DNA from: Caldilineaceae bacterium
Lineage (GTDB): Bacteria; Chloroflexota; Anaerolineae; Caldilineales; Caldilineaceae
Length of the DNA stretch: 64,000 bases
Direction of reading: 5' to 3'
Assembly (NCBI GenBank): GCA_022823185.1
Contig: JAJDXQ010000011.1
Coordinates: forward strand, 62,001-126,000
In this document: in pieces, positions 29,114 to 37,658 of the stretch
How positions within the stretch are numbered: position 1 is the stretch's first letter
Layout of the letters: each line of letters starts with the position of its first letter
Program-made: the position numbers and the translations under genes
Notes under the pieces: generated by a model
The model's database searches: none
What the model was told of the DNA's origin: nothing
What the model saw: the letters and a program-made list of their open reading frames with translations, nothing else

Positions 29114-30197
29114 AATCGGAAAGGCCACTTCTGAACAGGTCCGCGAGGTCCTGAAGCTGCTCGTTTCGGGCACAACGAGTGACGTAAGCAGTATGGAGGA
29201 AATTGCCGGTAGCTGGTGGCGGCGATTCCTGTTCATGCGCTGGTTCGGGCCGAGATTTTTGGGCAAACAGATGGATACCTTTGTGGCAACGGAGGGCGCC
29301 CGCATCAATGGATTCGTCATCATCCAATATGATGGCGATGCGGCCGGCACCTTTGATTGGGCCTTTCTAAAGCCCCTCGACGTCGAGGAAAACCGCGAAG
29401 AATTCGCGGATCTCATCGACACGACATTGGACTTCGTCGAAGACCAGGGGATTCACCCCTACTTCTATTTTGGATTTGCCACCGCATCGGCAAAGGAGGT
29501 CCGCCAGGTTCTCGAAGAGCTTGGCTTAGGCGCCGCCGACTATCAGAATGCCCAGATGGTCGCCGATCTGCCTCTGGCTGAGGATTCGGAATTGCCCGAG
29601 GGCATGAGAATAGCCCCCCAGATTTCGGCCCGATTTGGCGCGAAAATGTCCGAACTTCTGCCTGCAGTCTATCCTGAAGCTGAGGATGAAGAGACAGAAA
29701 TGATTGCCTCCATCCACTCCAGTACGCTTCGTTCCTCAAAGGTCTTCCTGGTCCTGGAGGACGAAGCCGAGATTGGATTTGTGCAGCAGTTTCGCTGGCG
29801 CGATGAGCTGCGCCTTCTTTTCGCGCTTCCTCCCAGCCATTGGGGAACCGAAAACGAACGCCAGTTGATCGCCTACCTGGCGCGGACACTGCAGGGCAGG
29901 ACGCGCCGCCTTAGGCTGAGAACCTTCAGCGCCGCGCACATGGATCAATCCCGACGGTCGTTGCAAAACCTCGGTCTAGTCTGGCAGACGGCCCCCTGGC
30001 AGCGCTGGGTGGTGGCGTTGGAGGGAGACCTGGAAGCGGGCAATTCATCTGAATCGGAACTGTCGACCAGAGATAAGCACTCCGTCTGGCCGCCGGAGGC
30101 GCCGCACGCGGTTCAGGACAACGATGTCGATTCGAACGATCGAGCTGCCGAGAGTGAAGAGCGCAAAACAGGACGAGGTGATGAACAGCCAGGCTGA
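29103..30197 (+). CDS. uncharacterised protein, possibly two tandem GNAT-like folds
   Basis: About 364 residues, soluble and acidic. The alternation of strands such as GFVIIQYDGDAAGTFDWAF and KVFLVLEDEAEIGFVQQF, each followed by helices (EEFADLIDTTLDFVEDQG; ENERQLIAYLARTL) and a final aromatic strand (LGLVWQTAPWQRWVVAL), resembles acyltransferase (GNAT) architecture used twice. No clear acetyl-CoA-binding RxxGxG/A loop is present, so this is tentative. The ATG lies inside the 3' end of the Nudix gene. A polar C-terminal tail of about 50 residues follows. It is the middle gene of a three-gene overlapping group. Confidence 0.8.
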   Translation: MVTEIGKATSEQVREVLKLLVSGTTSDVSSMEEIAGSWWRRFLFMRWFGPRFLGKQMDTFVATEGARINGFVIIQYDGDAAGTFDWAFLKPLDVEENREEFADLIDTTLDFVEDQGIHPYFYFGFATASAKEVRQVLEELGLGAADYQNAQMVADLPLAEDSELPEGMRIAPQISARFGAKMSELLPAVYPEAEDEETEMIASIHSSTLRSSKVFLVLEDEAEIGFVQQFRWRDELRLLFALPPSHWGTENERQLIAYLARTLQGRTRRLRLRTFSAAHMDQSRRSLQNLGLVWQTAPWQRWVVALEGDLEAGNSSESELSTRDKHSVWPPEAPHAVQDNDVDSNDRAAESEERKTGRGDEQPG

Positions 30198-31212
30198 GAG
30201 GACAGCCCACATTTCGGCAGTCCGGAACAACGAACGCCAACCCCAAAACAACCTGCAGAGCCTACATCCTTCTACAGCCGGCCGGGGCATTCAATTCTGC
30301 CCAACGGAAGAGGAATATCGCAAAACGGGCTCAGAAATGGATGACTCACTGTGGCAGAAAGCAGAACACGCCACAGGCTATCTAGGCAGTGAGAGCGGAC
30401 TCCCGCTATTCTACAGCCGGTGGAAACCACACGGCACGATTCACGGAACTGTTCTGATTCTTCACGGGCTAGGCGAACATGGCGGACGCTATCGTCACCT
30501 GGTCAACGCGCTGCTTCAGGCCGGCTACAAGGTCTATGCGCACGATCACCAGGGATTTGGTCGGTCCGGCGGCGCCCGCTGCTATGTTCAGGGGTTTCAC
30601 GACTACCTGAACGACATCACTCAGGTCGTGTCACTTGCCCGGCAACGCAATCCGGGTCTCCCCTGCTGTCTCTACGGCCATTCAATGGGCGGACTGATTG
30701 GGCTCCTCTACCTGATGGAGGCGCCGGGGGCGGTTGACCTGGCCGTGATCTCCTCGCCTTCGATTCAATCCCACGACCTCTCCTTCGTCAATCAGGTGCT
30801 CAAGCGGATCCTGGAGCTGGTCCATCGCGTCCGGCCCCAGCTTACATTCCGTCAACGCGGAAGTTTGGACATCCTGTCTCGAGATTGGGAGGAGGTGCAG
30901 CTGGCCCTGGCCGACTCCCTGGGCGTGCCATTGCGAAGCGCCCGTTGGGTCGTGGAATTCTTCGAGACGATGCAGGAGGTCCGCGAACGGGCCGCTGAAA
31001 TCCAGCATCCCATTCTGATGATGCAAGGTTTAGCCGACGCCGTCGTTGTCCCCACGGCCACGCAGGAGTTCTTCGCAAGGATGGCCTCCGAGGATAAGAG
31101 CCTGAGGCTCTATGAGGGATACTACCACGAACTGCACAACGATCTGGGACGCGAGAGACCGATCGGCGCGGTGGTTGACTGGCTGAATAGCCGCTGCCTC
31201 GTCCGTGAGTGA
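30181..31212 (+). CDS. alpha/beta hydrolase, monoacylglycerol lipase/lysophospholipase-like
   Basis: This serine hydrolase has the oxyanion HGLGEH motif, a nucleophile elbow GHSMGG, a catalytic Asp in GLADAVV and a His in YYHELHND, in the order and wording of monoglyceride lipases. The hydrolase core begins near the internal Met at 30337 (MDDSLWQKAEH). Possible starts are 30124, 30181 and 30337. I list 30181, which overlaps the upstream stop by 17 nt and is preceded by GAGG, though closely spaced. The first ~50 residues would be polar and are not part of the fold. It likely cleaves monoglycerides or similar esters in the cytoplasm. Confidence 0.9.
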   Translation: MNSQAERTAHISAVRNNERQPQNNLQSLHPSTAGRGIQFCPTEEEYRKTGSEMDDSLWQKAEHATGYLGSESGLPLFYSRWKPHGTIHGTVLILHGLGEHGGRYRHLVNALLQAGYKVYAHDHQGFGRSGGARCYVQGFHDYLNDITQVVSLARQRNPGLPCCLYGHSMGGLIGLLYLMEAPGAVDLAVISSPSIQSHDLSFVNQVLKRILELVHRVRPQLTFRQRGSLDILSRDWEEVQLALADSLGVPLRSARWVVEFFETMQEVRERAAEIQHPILMMQGLADAVVVPTATQEFFARMASEDKSLRLYEGYYHELHNDLGRERPIGAVVDWLNSRCLVRE

Positions 31213-31598
31213 CCGACTAAGGGCAGCCGCTGACTCTTTGCAGATCGCTTCCGTCCGCCCCTGGGCAACGACACGCACTCTTATTGACCATCTGCGCGCC
31301 TGTGCCCACCCGGTGGGGCAGCCGCCCCGCGCGTCATCCCGCGCCGGCGTCCCTCGCGTAGATACCCCCCGATTGAAAATCTCCGACTTAGAGGTTCGGG
31401 GCCGATTCAGATGTGGACGCGGGATGGGAGTCCCACAGACCAGAATCGCCGCAACTCGAAGAGAATAGTCGAACAGCCCTGCGCAACCGAAATCCGTCAA
31501 CACCTTCGAGGATGCGTTGACGAAAGGGTCAGCTCGGGAAAACTTGCGACAGAGGCTTGCCGGCGCAGCGCGCCAGCCGGTCGGTTCGCGTCAAGAGA
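31213..31598. other. convergent intergenic region with GC-rich hairpins
   Basis: 386 nt between the hydrolase gene and the 3' end of the minus-strand operon. CCCAC-CCG-GTGGG (31305-31317) and GGGGC-AGCC-GCCCC (31315-31328) are mutually exclusive hairpins without T-runs; they might slow or end transcription. No gene is seen. Confidence 0.4.
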
Positions 31599-32567
31599 TC
31601 AGATCCGCGCGTATTTCCTGAGTACGCGCCAGTCCGTGGGTGTTGTTCCGTCCGGGTACGAGAACGCGACCTCTCCCACGTAAAGATCGCCGCGTGAATC
31701 GAAGGCGATATTGTGAGGACTAAAATAACGGCCGGCCCCATGAGGATCCTCCATTCCCCACTCGCTCAGAATCTTGCCGTCCAGATCGCGCACAGTGATT
31801 CGGGCCGGCGGATTCTCCAGGACCGGCGTCTTTGTTTCGCCCATGAAAATACCGCCTACCTCGGCCAAATACATGTTTTCGTCGGCGTCAATGCACATGT
31901 CGCAGGGCCACCAGACATCGTCCCATTGGCCGATGTAACCGCCCTGCGGATTGAAGAGTTGGACGCGTTGATTCTGCCGGTCGGCGACATAGACCGTGCC
32001 CTCACTGTCCACTCAGACGTTGTGCGGTGTGACGAACTGCCCGGCGCCTGTCCCTGGCTCGCCCCAGGAATTCAGAAGGTCACCCTCGGCCGTGAAGTGG
32101 TGTACGCGTGCGTTGCCGTAACCATCCGATACGTAAAGGGCGCCGTCAGGGGAGAGCGCGATTCCGGTTGGGTAGTTGAAAGGCCTCCCGGCGCGTAGAA
32201 CCTCTTTCTGAACATCCCAAATGTACCCAGTGTCTGCCGGATTATCTGCCGTTTCGATTGACATGAGGAGTTCGCCTTCGGGCGTGAATTTGTGGACGGC
32301 GTGCCCCCAGTCGTCAACACAGTAGATCGAGTCATCCGGGCCAACGATGATGTCATGAGCCCGCTTAATCATCCCCTCGCCCCAAGAGCGCAGGAACTGA
32401 CCTTCGCGGTCAAAGACGATAACAGGATGTTCGCTGCGGCAGAAGACATAGACCCTGTCCCGCGAGTCCACCGCCACGCCCGGCGCCTCAACGACATTCC
32501 AGCCTTCAGGAACCTCTCCCCAGCCGTCGACCTCTTCATAGACAAATTGGCCGCTGCCCAGTCGCAT
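31599..32567 (-). pseudogene. NHL-repeat beta-propeller protein interrupted by an in-frame TGA
   Basis: Reading frames 32013-32567 and 31599-32012 are in the same phase and together give a six-bladed NHL propeller of about 322 residues. Blade motifs include PTGIALSPDGALYVSDGYGNARV, VDSEGTVYVADRQNQRV and SPHNIAFDSRGDLYVGEV. The break reads TPHNV-stop-VDSEG at 32013-32015. Relatives often have PHNVWVD here, so TGG-to-TGA is the simplest explanation. The start has a strong purine tract (GGAAGAGGAGAAG). Proteins of this type resemble the lyase half of peptidyl-glycine amidating enzymes or act as binding scaffolds. It is the last gene of the long catabolic operon, 114 nt after the ThDP enzyme. An assembly error is possible. 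Confidence 0.8.
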
Positions 32568-32681
32568 CTTCTCTTCTCCTCTTCCTCTCGGTCACGGGCC
32601 ATGTGGGCCCGCATGTAATGGGATATGCTCTGCTATGCGGTCGGCTGACCGGCCATTGCGTCCCCTTGGGCGCACGCCTTA

Positions 32682-34430
32682 TCAGGTGCGAGGCTTGGGC
32701 GGAATCTCGTCTCTTTCAGGTTCGAACCACATGCCTGCGATCGGCGGCGGCGCCGGATCCCGGGCGATCCGCATGTCGACAACGCACGGCTTGCCGCACG
32801 CCAAGGCATCGCGCAGAGCATCCCCGATTTCAGAATAACGATTGACCCGCAGCCCTTCCGCTCCGAGCGCGCGGCCCAGCGCCGCGTAATCCGTCTCTTC
32901 GCAAAACTCCGTGCCGATGACTTTGCCATCATAGCTGGCCAGCTGGCCGCCACGGATGGCGCCGAGCGTCTGGTTGTTAAACACGACCCACACCACCGGA
33001 AGCCCCCACTCAACCGCGGTAATCACCTCCTGGCAGACCATTAGAAAGCCGCCGTCCCCAGTCACGCATACTGCGGGCAGGTCTGGCCGGGCGAGCTTTG
33101 CGCCGATGATCGAGGTGGGCCCGAAACCCATCGGTGTCCAGCCGCCGGGGTAAAGCAGGCGGCGAGGCGCAAAGATTGGGAAAAACGCCCCAAAATAGTG
33201 ATTGTGATCGCCCGTGTCCAGCGAAAAAAGAATGTCTCTCGGCAAGGCGCGCCGCAACGCCTCGACCACGCGCAGGGGCTCCATTCCTGTTTCGCCGCTT
33301 TCCTCATCCGGAATTTCCAAGCGGAAGTCGGCTTTGACGCTTGCAATGAGTTGTTCGTTTTCCCGCCGGCTCTTCGGGGCTTCGTCAACGGAAAGGGCGG
33401 CAAGCGTTTCCTGCAATGTTGCCTTGGCGTCGCCCAAGAGCCCGATTTCCACCGGATAGGTGCGGCCAATCTGGTTTGCGTCAATGTCGATCTGGATGAA
33501 CCGGTTCTGCTCGACAAACGGCATGCCCTCCGTCCACCAGCATGTCGAGAGATCGGAAAAGCTGAAGCCCACTGCCAGGACGATGTCGGCATGCTGGCGA
33601 ATCAGTTTGTGGGCGCTTGGATGTCCCAGCCAGCCCACGTTCCCTACACTGAGCGGATGATCCTCGGGCAGAATTCCCTTGGCGGCGTAGGAGGTGGCGA
33701 CTGGCGCGCCGAGAAGCTCCGCCAGCTCCCGGATTTCCGGCCCGGCGCCGGAAAGAACAGCGCCGTAACCGGCCAGAATGACGGGATGGACAGCCCGACG
33801 CAGGGCATCGGCCGCCTTGGCGATCGCGCGTGCGTCCGCGCGGACGCGGCTTGCGTAACCGAAACGGCCCGGGTCGGGCAGATCGGCATAGTCGTGGAAA
33901 GTGGCCTGGAGGTCCCACGGTATTTCGATCGCGACCGGGCCGGGATTGCCAGCGCGTGCAAGGGCGCAGGCCCGGCGGACCACCTCAGGCACGAGATCAG
34001 GGTGCTGAACCTGCCACACCTTCTTGACGACCGGTTGCAGGACCTGCACAAAGCTCTGGTCCGGGGGCCCGTAAAACGGGCTGGTCTCCTGAAGCTGGCC
34101 CCGGCCAACCCAGCGGGAGATCACCCCGCCAAAGATGGCCGCGACCGGGCTGGACGCGGCCGCGGCTGAAGCAAGGCCCATCACCATGTTGGCGGGGCCC
34201 GGTCCGACCGACGCGCAGCACACGCCGATGTCGCCTGAAATGCGGGCATAACCGTCGGCAATATGGGCGGCGCCCTGTTCATGGCGCGTCAGCTTGAACT
34301 CAATCTGCGAGGAGTCGTAAATTGCATCCAGGATATTGGTGTTTCCGTGTCCGGGATGGCCGAAAACATGCCTCACCCCTTCCAACTCCAACGCCTTGAC
34401 CAAGGCTTCGGCGCAGCGCATTCGAGCCAT
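32682..34430 (-). CDS. thiamine-diphosphate-dependent enzyme, acetolactate-synthase family
   Basis: 582 residues with the three domains of the POX/ALS family: an N-terminal PYR domain with the catalytic Glu in RHEQGAAH, a central domain, and a C-terminal PP domain with GDGGFLM followed by NN (the Mg/ThDP motif GDG-x(~25)-NN). It should decarboxylate or carboligate a 2-oxoacid, or cleave an acyloin. The exact reaction is not set by the motifs. The start at 34430 is supported by GGAAGGG 9 nt upstream; the frame is open 36 nt further. Within the operon it is a candidate for a late carbon-carbon cleavage step. Confidence 0.9.
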   Translation of the reverse strand: MARMRCAEALVKALELEGVRHVFGHPGHGNTNILDAIYDSSQIEFKLTRHEQGAAHIADGYARISGDIGVCCASVGPGPANMVMGLASAAAASSPVAAIFGGVISRWVGRGQLQETSPFYGPPDQSFVQVLQPVVKKVWQVQHPDLVPEVVRRACALARAGNPGPVAIEIPWDLQATFHDYADLPDPGRFGYASRVRADARAIAKAADALRRAVHPVILAGYGAVLSGAGPEIRELAELLGAPVATSYAAKGILPEDHPLSVGNVGWLGHPSAHKLIRQHADIVLAVGFSFSDLSTCWWTEGMPFVEQNRFIQIDIDANQIGRTYPVEIGLLGDAKATLQETLAALSVDEAPKSRRENEQLIASVKADFRLEIPDEESGETGMEPLRVVEALRRALPRDILFSLDTGDHNHYFGAFFPIFAPRRLLYPGGWTPMGFGPTSIIGAKLARPDLPAVCVTGDGGFLMVCQEVITAVEWGLPVVWVVFNNQTLGAIRGGQLASYDGKVIGTEFCEETDYAALGRALGAEGLRVNRYSEIGDALRDALACGKPCVVDMRIARDPAPPPIAGMWFEPERDEIPPKPRT

Positions 34431-34536
34431 AGACTTGGACCCTTCCTGGTATTCGGGCGCCCTCACCCGTATGCCGGCGGAAACGTAAGAGCGTGCTCTA
34501 CTTTACTTCACTGCGCAGAATGGGATGCCCCCGTGA

Positions 34537-35361
34537 CTACTCTGGAACACCATACGGGTTGCCCATATACTTGCCGACATGTTGATTCAGCGGCCAGCCC
34601 TGGCCGCCTGAAACGGCAAATGAGTCTGACTTGCCCAGCAGCCAGAAAAACATTTCCGCGGCATCACTGCAGTCACGGAACTGCTCGCGAAAAGTCGGGT
34701 CCGGCAGCTTGTAATTCGCGCTCGCGATGTCAAAATCAGGCTCGCGAATCCAGTCCCTGTGCGGAGACTCTGTGCGCCAGTAGTTGTATTTGAGAAGATT
34801 GCGCAACCCGGTTCCTGATGCGGAGGAGCGGCGGTGCCAGATCGAATAGACGGTGAGAAAGATCGTGCCTGCCGGCGCGGCCGCGCGGTAGGCGCCCCGA
34901 ATCCCTCCGTAGTGGCCCATCTGTTTGGACAAGGAGAACAGGAAGTGGGAGCCGGGCAACAGCTCGGTCGGGCCCAACTCGATCGGACAATCTTCGGGAT
35001 AGTAGAAGACCTGGAGGTAGTTGAGGGCCGGACCGTGCTTGGAGTTGCCGTCGCGATGCCAGTTCTGGGCCGGCGAGGGGCACTGGACTCGGTGATTGCT
35101 CATGAGTATCGGCAAACCGAAATTCTGGCCCAGGAGAGAACGGACCGCCCCCGCCGCCTGTTCGTTCAGAATTACATTCTCGACAAACCAGTCCTCCTCC
35201 AATATTTCCGTGGGTTCAAGCCCAGGGCAATGGTCCAGAAAGTCGACAGTGCGGCGATTGATCGCATCCGGCACCACCCCCTCAAACACCATAAAGCCCT
35301 GTTTGCAGAATTCAAGTACCTGCGAATCTTTCAGTCCCGGTCGGCAAGAGTGTGTTTTCAT
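34537..35361 (-). CDS. phytanoyl-CoA dioxygenase family protein (first of two)
   Basis: A 274-residue Fe(II)/2-oxoglutarate dioxygenase of the PhyH family. The HxD iron ligands are in NWHRDG (about residue 101), the distal His in YSIWHRRS, and an Arg about ten residues later (GTGLRNLLKYNY) should bind 2-oxoglutarate. Such enzymes hydroxylate small molecules or acyl groups and are abundant in marine bacteria. It lies 80 nt after the second PhyH gene and 106 nt before the ThDP-enzyme gene, all on the same strand. The two PhyH proteins are dissimilar outside the motifs, so they are not a recent duplication. Confidence 0.9.
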   Translation of the reverse strand: MKTHSCRPGLKDSQVLEFCKQGFMVFEGVVPDAINRRTVDFLDHCPGLEPTEILEEDWFVENVILNEQAAGAVRSLLGQNFGLPILMSNHRVQCPSPAQNWHRDGNSKHGPALNYLQVFYYPEDCPIELGPTELLPGSHFLFSLSKQMGHYGGIRGAYRAAAPAGTIFLTVYSIWHRRSSASGTGLRNLLKYNYWRTESPHRDWIREPDFDIASANYKLPDPTFREQFRDCSDAAEMFFWLLGKSDSFAVSGGQGWPLNQHVGKYMGNPYGVPE

Positions 35362-35441
35362 AGACTTCTATCTCCTTTGGCCTGTACTGGGAATGGCGGG
35401 GAAGCGCACTGTTCGAACCTGGCTGCAGGTCAAAAAGCGAC

Positions 35442-36236
35442 TCAGCGCTCGTAAATCTCCCCGCGATCGCGTGCGACCCTGGTCCGAGTCAGCCTCTGCA
35501 ACGCAGGAGGCATGCGGTCGAATGTTTCGGGCCACACTGGCTGATGGCCTCCTTCACGCGCCAGATTCCACCAGGGCGGATAGTAGGCGATGTTAAGCGC
35601 CATTCTGTGCTGGTTTATCGTTGTGTTGGCGCCATTGGCGTGCCAAACGCCTCCGTGCCACAAGAAGACCGAGCCCCGCTGACCGGTTATTGGCAGGAGC
35701 CGTCTGTCGTCCGCCTTCATGCCCCTCGGGGGTCTGCGGCGTAAGCGGTGACTGGTCGGCATGATGCGTGTGGCCCCGATCTCTTCGGAAAAGTCTGTGA
35801 TCATCCAGATTGAATTGATCATCCACGGCGTGTCGGGCAGAAGCTCGGGAAGATCCTGGGCGGAGTCCGTATGCACGCCCCCTGCCGGCGCGCCAGGCTT
35901 GACCCACTTGGAGCAGGCTTCCGCCAGGCGTATGTCCTCCCCCAGAAAATGCCTGACAACCGCCAGAACATCCGGATGGGCAGCGCAAGCCCAACTCGCC
36001 TCATCAAGGTTTAACAGTCCGAACAGGGTCTGGTAAAGATCGTCGTCTGGATCCTGGAAGTATTCGCGGTTCTCAGGGTCTTCATGCAAGGCAAACAGCT
36101 GCTCCGCCAATCTGTCTGCTTGTTCTACCGGGATCGCATTTTCCAGTACACAGTAGCCGAACAGGTCCAGGTGGTCGATGGCCTCTTGTACGCTCACGTT
36201 CCCTTTCCCCCTCATCGTCGTGGGTTGGCGGTTCAC
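35442..36236 (-). CDS. phytanoyl-CoA dioxygenase family protein (second of two)
   Basis: 264 residues. The iron-binding HxD is in GGVHTDSAQD, the distal His in LWHGGVWHANGAN, and the 2-oxoglutarate Arg in NQHRMALNIAY, all in PhyH order. Several starts are possible. The GTG at 36236 overlaps the upstream stop as GTGA, which suggests coupled translation. An ATG at 36215 and a GTG at 36197, the latter directly after AAAGGG, are alternatives and would remove a basic 7-13 residue leader. It likely hydroxylates an intermediate or the imported substrate of this operon. Confidence 0.9.
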   Translation of the reverse strand: MNRQPTTMRGKGNVSVQEAIDHLDLFGYCVLENAIPVEQADRLAEQLFALHEDPENREYFQDPDDDLYQTLFGLLNLDEASWACAAHPDVLAVVRHFLGEDIRLAEACSKWVKPGAPAGGVHTDSAQDLPELLPDTPWMINSIWMITDFSEEIGATRIMPTSHRLRRRPPRGMKADDRRLLPITGQRGSVFLWHGGVWHANGANTTINQHRMALNIAYYPPWWNLAREGGHQPVWPETFDRMPPALQRLTRTRVARDRGEIYER

Positions 36237-36595
36237 CGTTCAAGAATGAACTCGCATCCGAGTCCGTACGTCTTTTTCTCATCCAGGAGCAGCGCCAGGT
36301 TTGGAAACTGGACAACCCGCCACCCGACCCGGACGGCCTCCAGCACGGTCTGATACGGCCAGTCCCCGGCGTTGGGAATCTCGTCCGCAATTTCTCCATC
36401 CTGCATCAGCAACATTCCATGCACCTGGCTGGTCAGGGAGGTGCTCGCCGCTTGCAGGTAAAGGATATCCTGGTTTTTCGAGACCATCCCTTTGGCGGTA
36501 GCCAGCGCGTCTTGCAGCGCCTCCACCTTGAGCGTTCCCTTCTGAAAAGCCTCAATACAAGATTCCAATTGTTGCGTGAGTGGCTGTCCTGGCAT
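36233..36595 (-). CDS. small conserved-looking protein of unknown function
   Basis: A 120-residue soluble protein. The N-terminal half is helical (LTQQLESCIEAFQKGTLKVEALQDALATAKG). The C-terminal half has a Trp/aromatic-rich segment (NAGDWPYQTVLEAVRVGWRVVQFPNLALLL) ending with GLGCEFILER. No catalytic motif is seen. It sits between the amidohydrolase gene (36 nt upstream) and the second dioxygenase gene, whose start overlaps its stop. That arrangement argues for a real gene and a partner role in the same pathway. Confidence 0.75.
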   Translation of the reverse strand: MPGQPLTQQLESCIEAFQKGTLKVEALQDALATAKGMVSKNQDILYLQAASTSLTSQVHGMLLMQDGEIADEIPNAGDWPYQTVLEAVRVGWRVVQFPNLALLLDEKKTYGLGCEFILER

Positions 36596-36631
36596 CGGTT
36601 AACCTCCACGGGTATCGGAACAGCAAGACGG

Positions 36632-37600
36632 CTATTTATGTTTGCCTTGAACTGTCGACCGGCATGGCGCCGGTTCCTCCAAACCGTAAACGTGTTGCGC
36701 GTTCTCTCCCAGGACAAGGGCTTGATCGCGAGGAGAGAGGAAAGCCGTGTGGATTTTCGCCAACTCTACATATTGACGATAGGTCGCGTGGACGAGTGTC
36801 CCTGGCTGGTCCGTGCCCCACATAATTCTCCCGGCCCCGATACGCTCGGTCGCGAGCCGCAGATAGCGTTCCACGCTGGGGAATGGGTAGCCTTCCTCAT
36901 GGACGAAAGCAACCAGCGAAGCGCAATCGAACCAGACGTTGTCCAAGAGGCCCAAATCGATCTGCGCCTCCCACTGCTCCCACTGATCCGGGTCTGCCTC
37001 GGCATCAGGTCTCGGTTGACCAAGATGGGCGATCACGATGCGCAGCTGGGGGTGCCTGAGGGCGATGTGGCGCACGGCCTCTGTCTGGTAGGAGCGGCTG
37101 CCGATTCCGCCCAGGTCAAGAACCAGAATCAGGCCTCGCTCCTCAAGTTCCTGCCAGAGCCAGAAAAGCTCGGACGCGTCAAGCTGCGCGTGTGGGTGAA
37201 TGCCGAATAGCCCTGAAGGTACTGAGCACTCCAGTTTTACGGCGCAGAAAGAGGGCGATTCCAGGGTAGACTCGAAGGACTGAACGCAGTTGGAACTCCA
37301 CGGGTCAAAGTAGGCGGCCCCGGCGAGCCGGTCCGGGTGACCTTGGAGCGCTTCGTGAACGTAATGGTTGCACTCTCCATAAAGAGGCCCCTGCAGCAGG
37401 ACCGCTCTATCTACCCCGGCCCATTCCAAAGTGGCCAGGAGTTGCCCCGGGGAATAGGCGAGCCCTTCCCCCAGGGGGGGCGTTATCTGAACCTCATTCT
37501 CGCCGACCATTGCCTTCCCATACCCCAGGCCTCTCGTGGGGCCGGCCGCGTTCAGGCCATGGATGCGCGGGAATATATGGCAGTGGGCATCAATGATCAT
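36632..37600 (-). CDS. amidohydrolase family protein (ACMSD/2-pyrone-4,6-dicarboxylate hydrolase-like)
   Basis: The 322-residue TIM-barrel begins with the metal motif HxH (IIDAHCHIFP). A conserved His lies in the IAHLGQPR strand and the C-terminal Asp in MWGTDQPG, the layout of the amidohydrolase_2 group. That group includes decarboxylases (ACMSD) and lactone or amide hydrolases. The substrate cannot be read from sequence. It is 58 nt downstream of the alcohol dehydrogenase gene and part of the same run of minus-strand genes. A strand such as VRHIALRHPQLRIVIAHLGQ is typical of the family and supports the assignment. Confidence 0.9.
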   Translation of the reverse strand: MIIDAHCHIFPRIHGLNAAGPTRGLGYGKAMVGENEVQITPPLGEGLAYSPGQLLATLEWAGVDRAVLLQGPLYGECNHYVHEALQGHPDRLAGAAYFDPWSSNCVQSFESTLESPSFCAVKLECSVPSGLFGIHPHAQLDASELFWLWQELEERGLILVLDLGGIGSRSYQTEAVRHIALRHPQLRIVIAHLGQPRPDAEADPDQWEQWEAQIDLGLLDNVWFDCASLVAFVHEEGYPFPSVERYLRLATERIGAGRIMWGTDQPGTLVHATYRQYVELAKIHTAFLSPRDQALVLGENAQHVYGLEEPAPCRSTVQGKHK

Positions 37601-37658
37601 TGCAGGACCTGAGTGAACTCAACTTGACCAGCTGAATGCGCGGACCCGCCGAAACAGG

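Noticed and set aside
31030..31503. 157-codon minus-strand frame overlapping the hydrolase 3' end
   Set aside because: It overlaps a well-supported plus-strand gene and its translation is Arg/Ala/Gly-rich like other antisense shadows.
32013..32015. Recoding of TGA as Trp or selenocysteine
   Set aside because: Many genes here end with TGA as a true stop, and there is no sign of a selenocysteine insertion hairpin or of a redox Cys position in the propeller.
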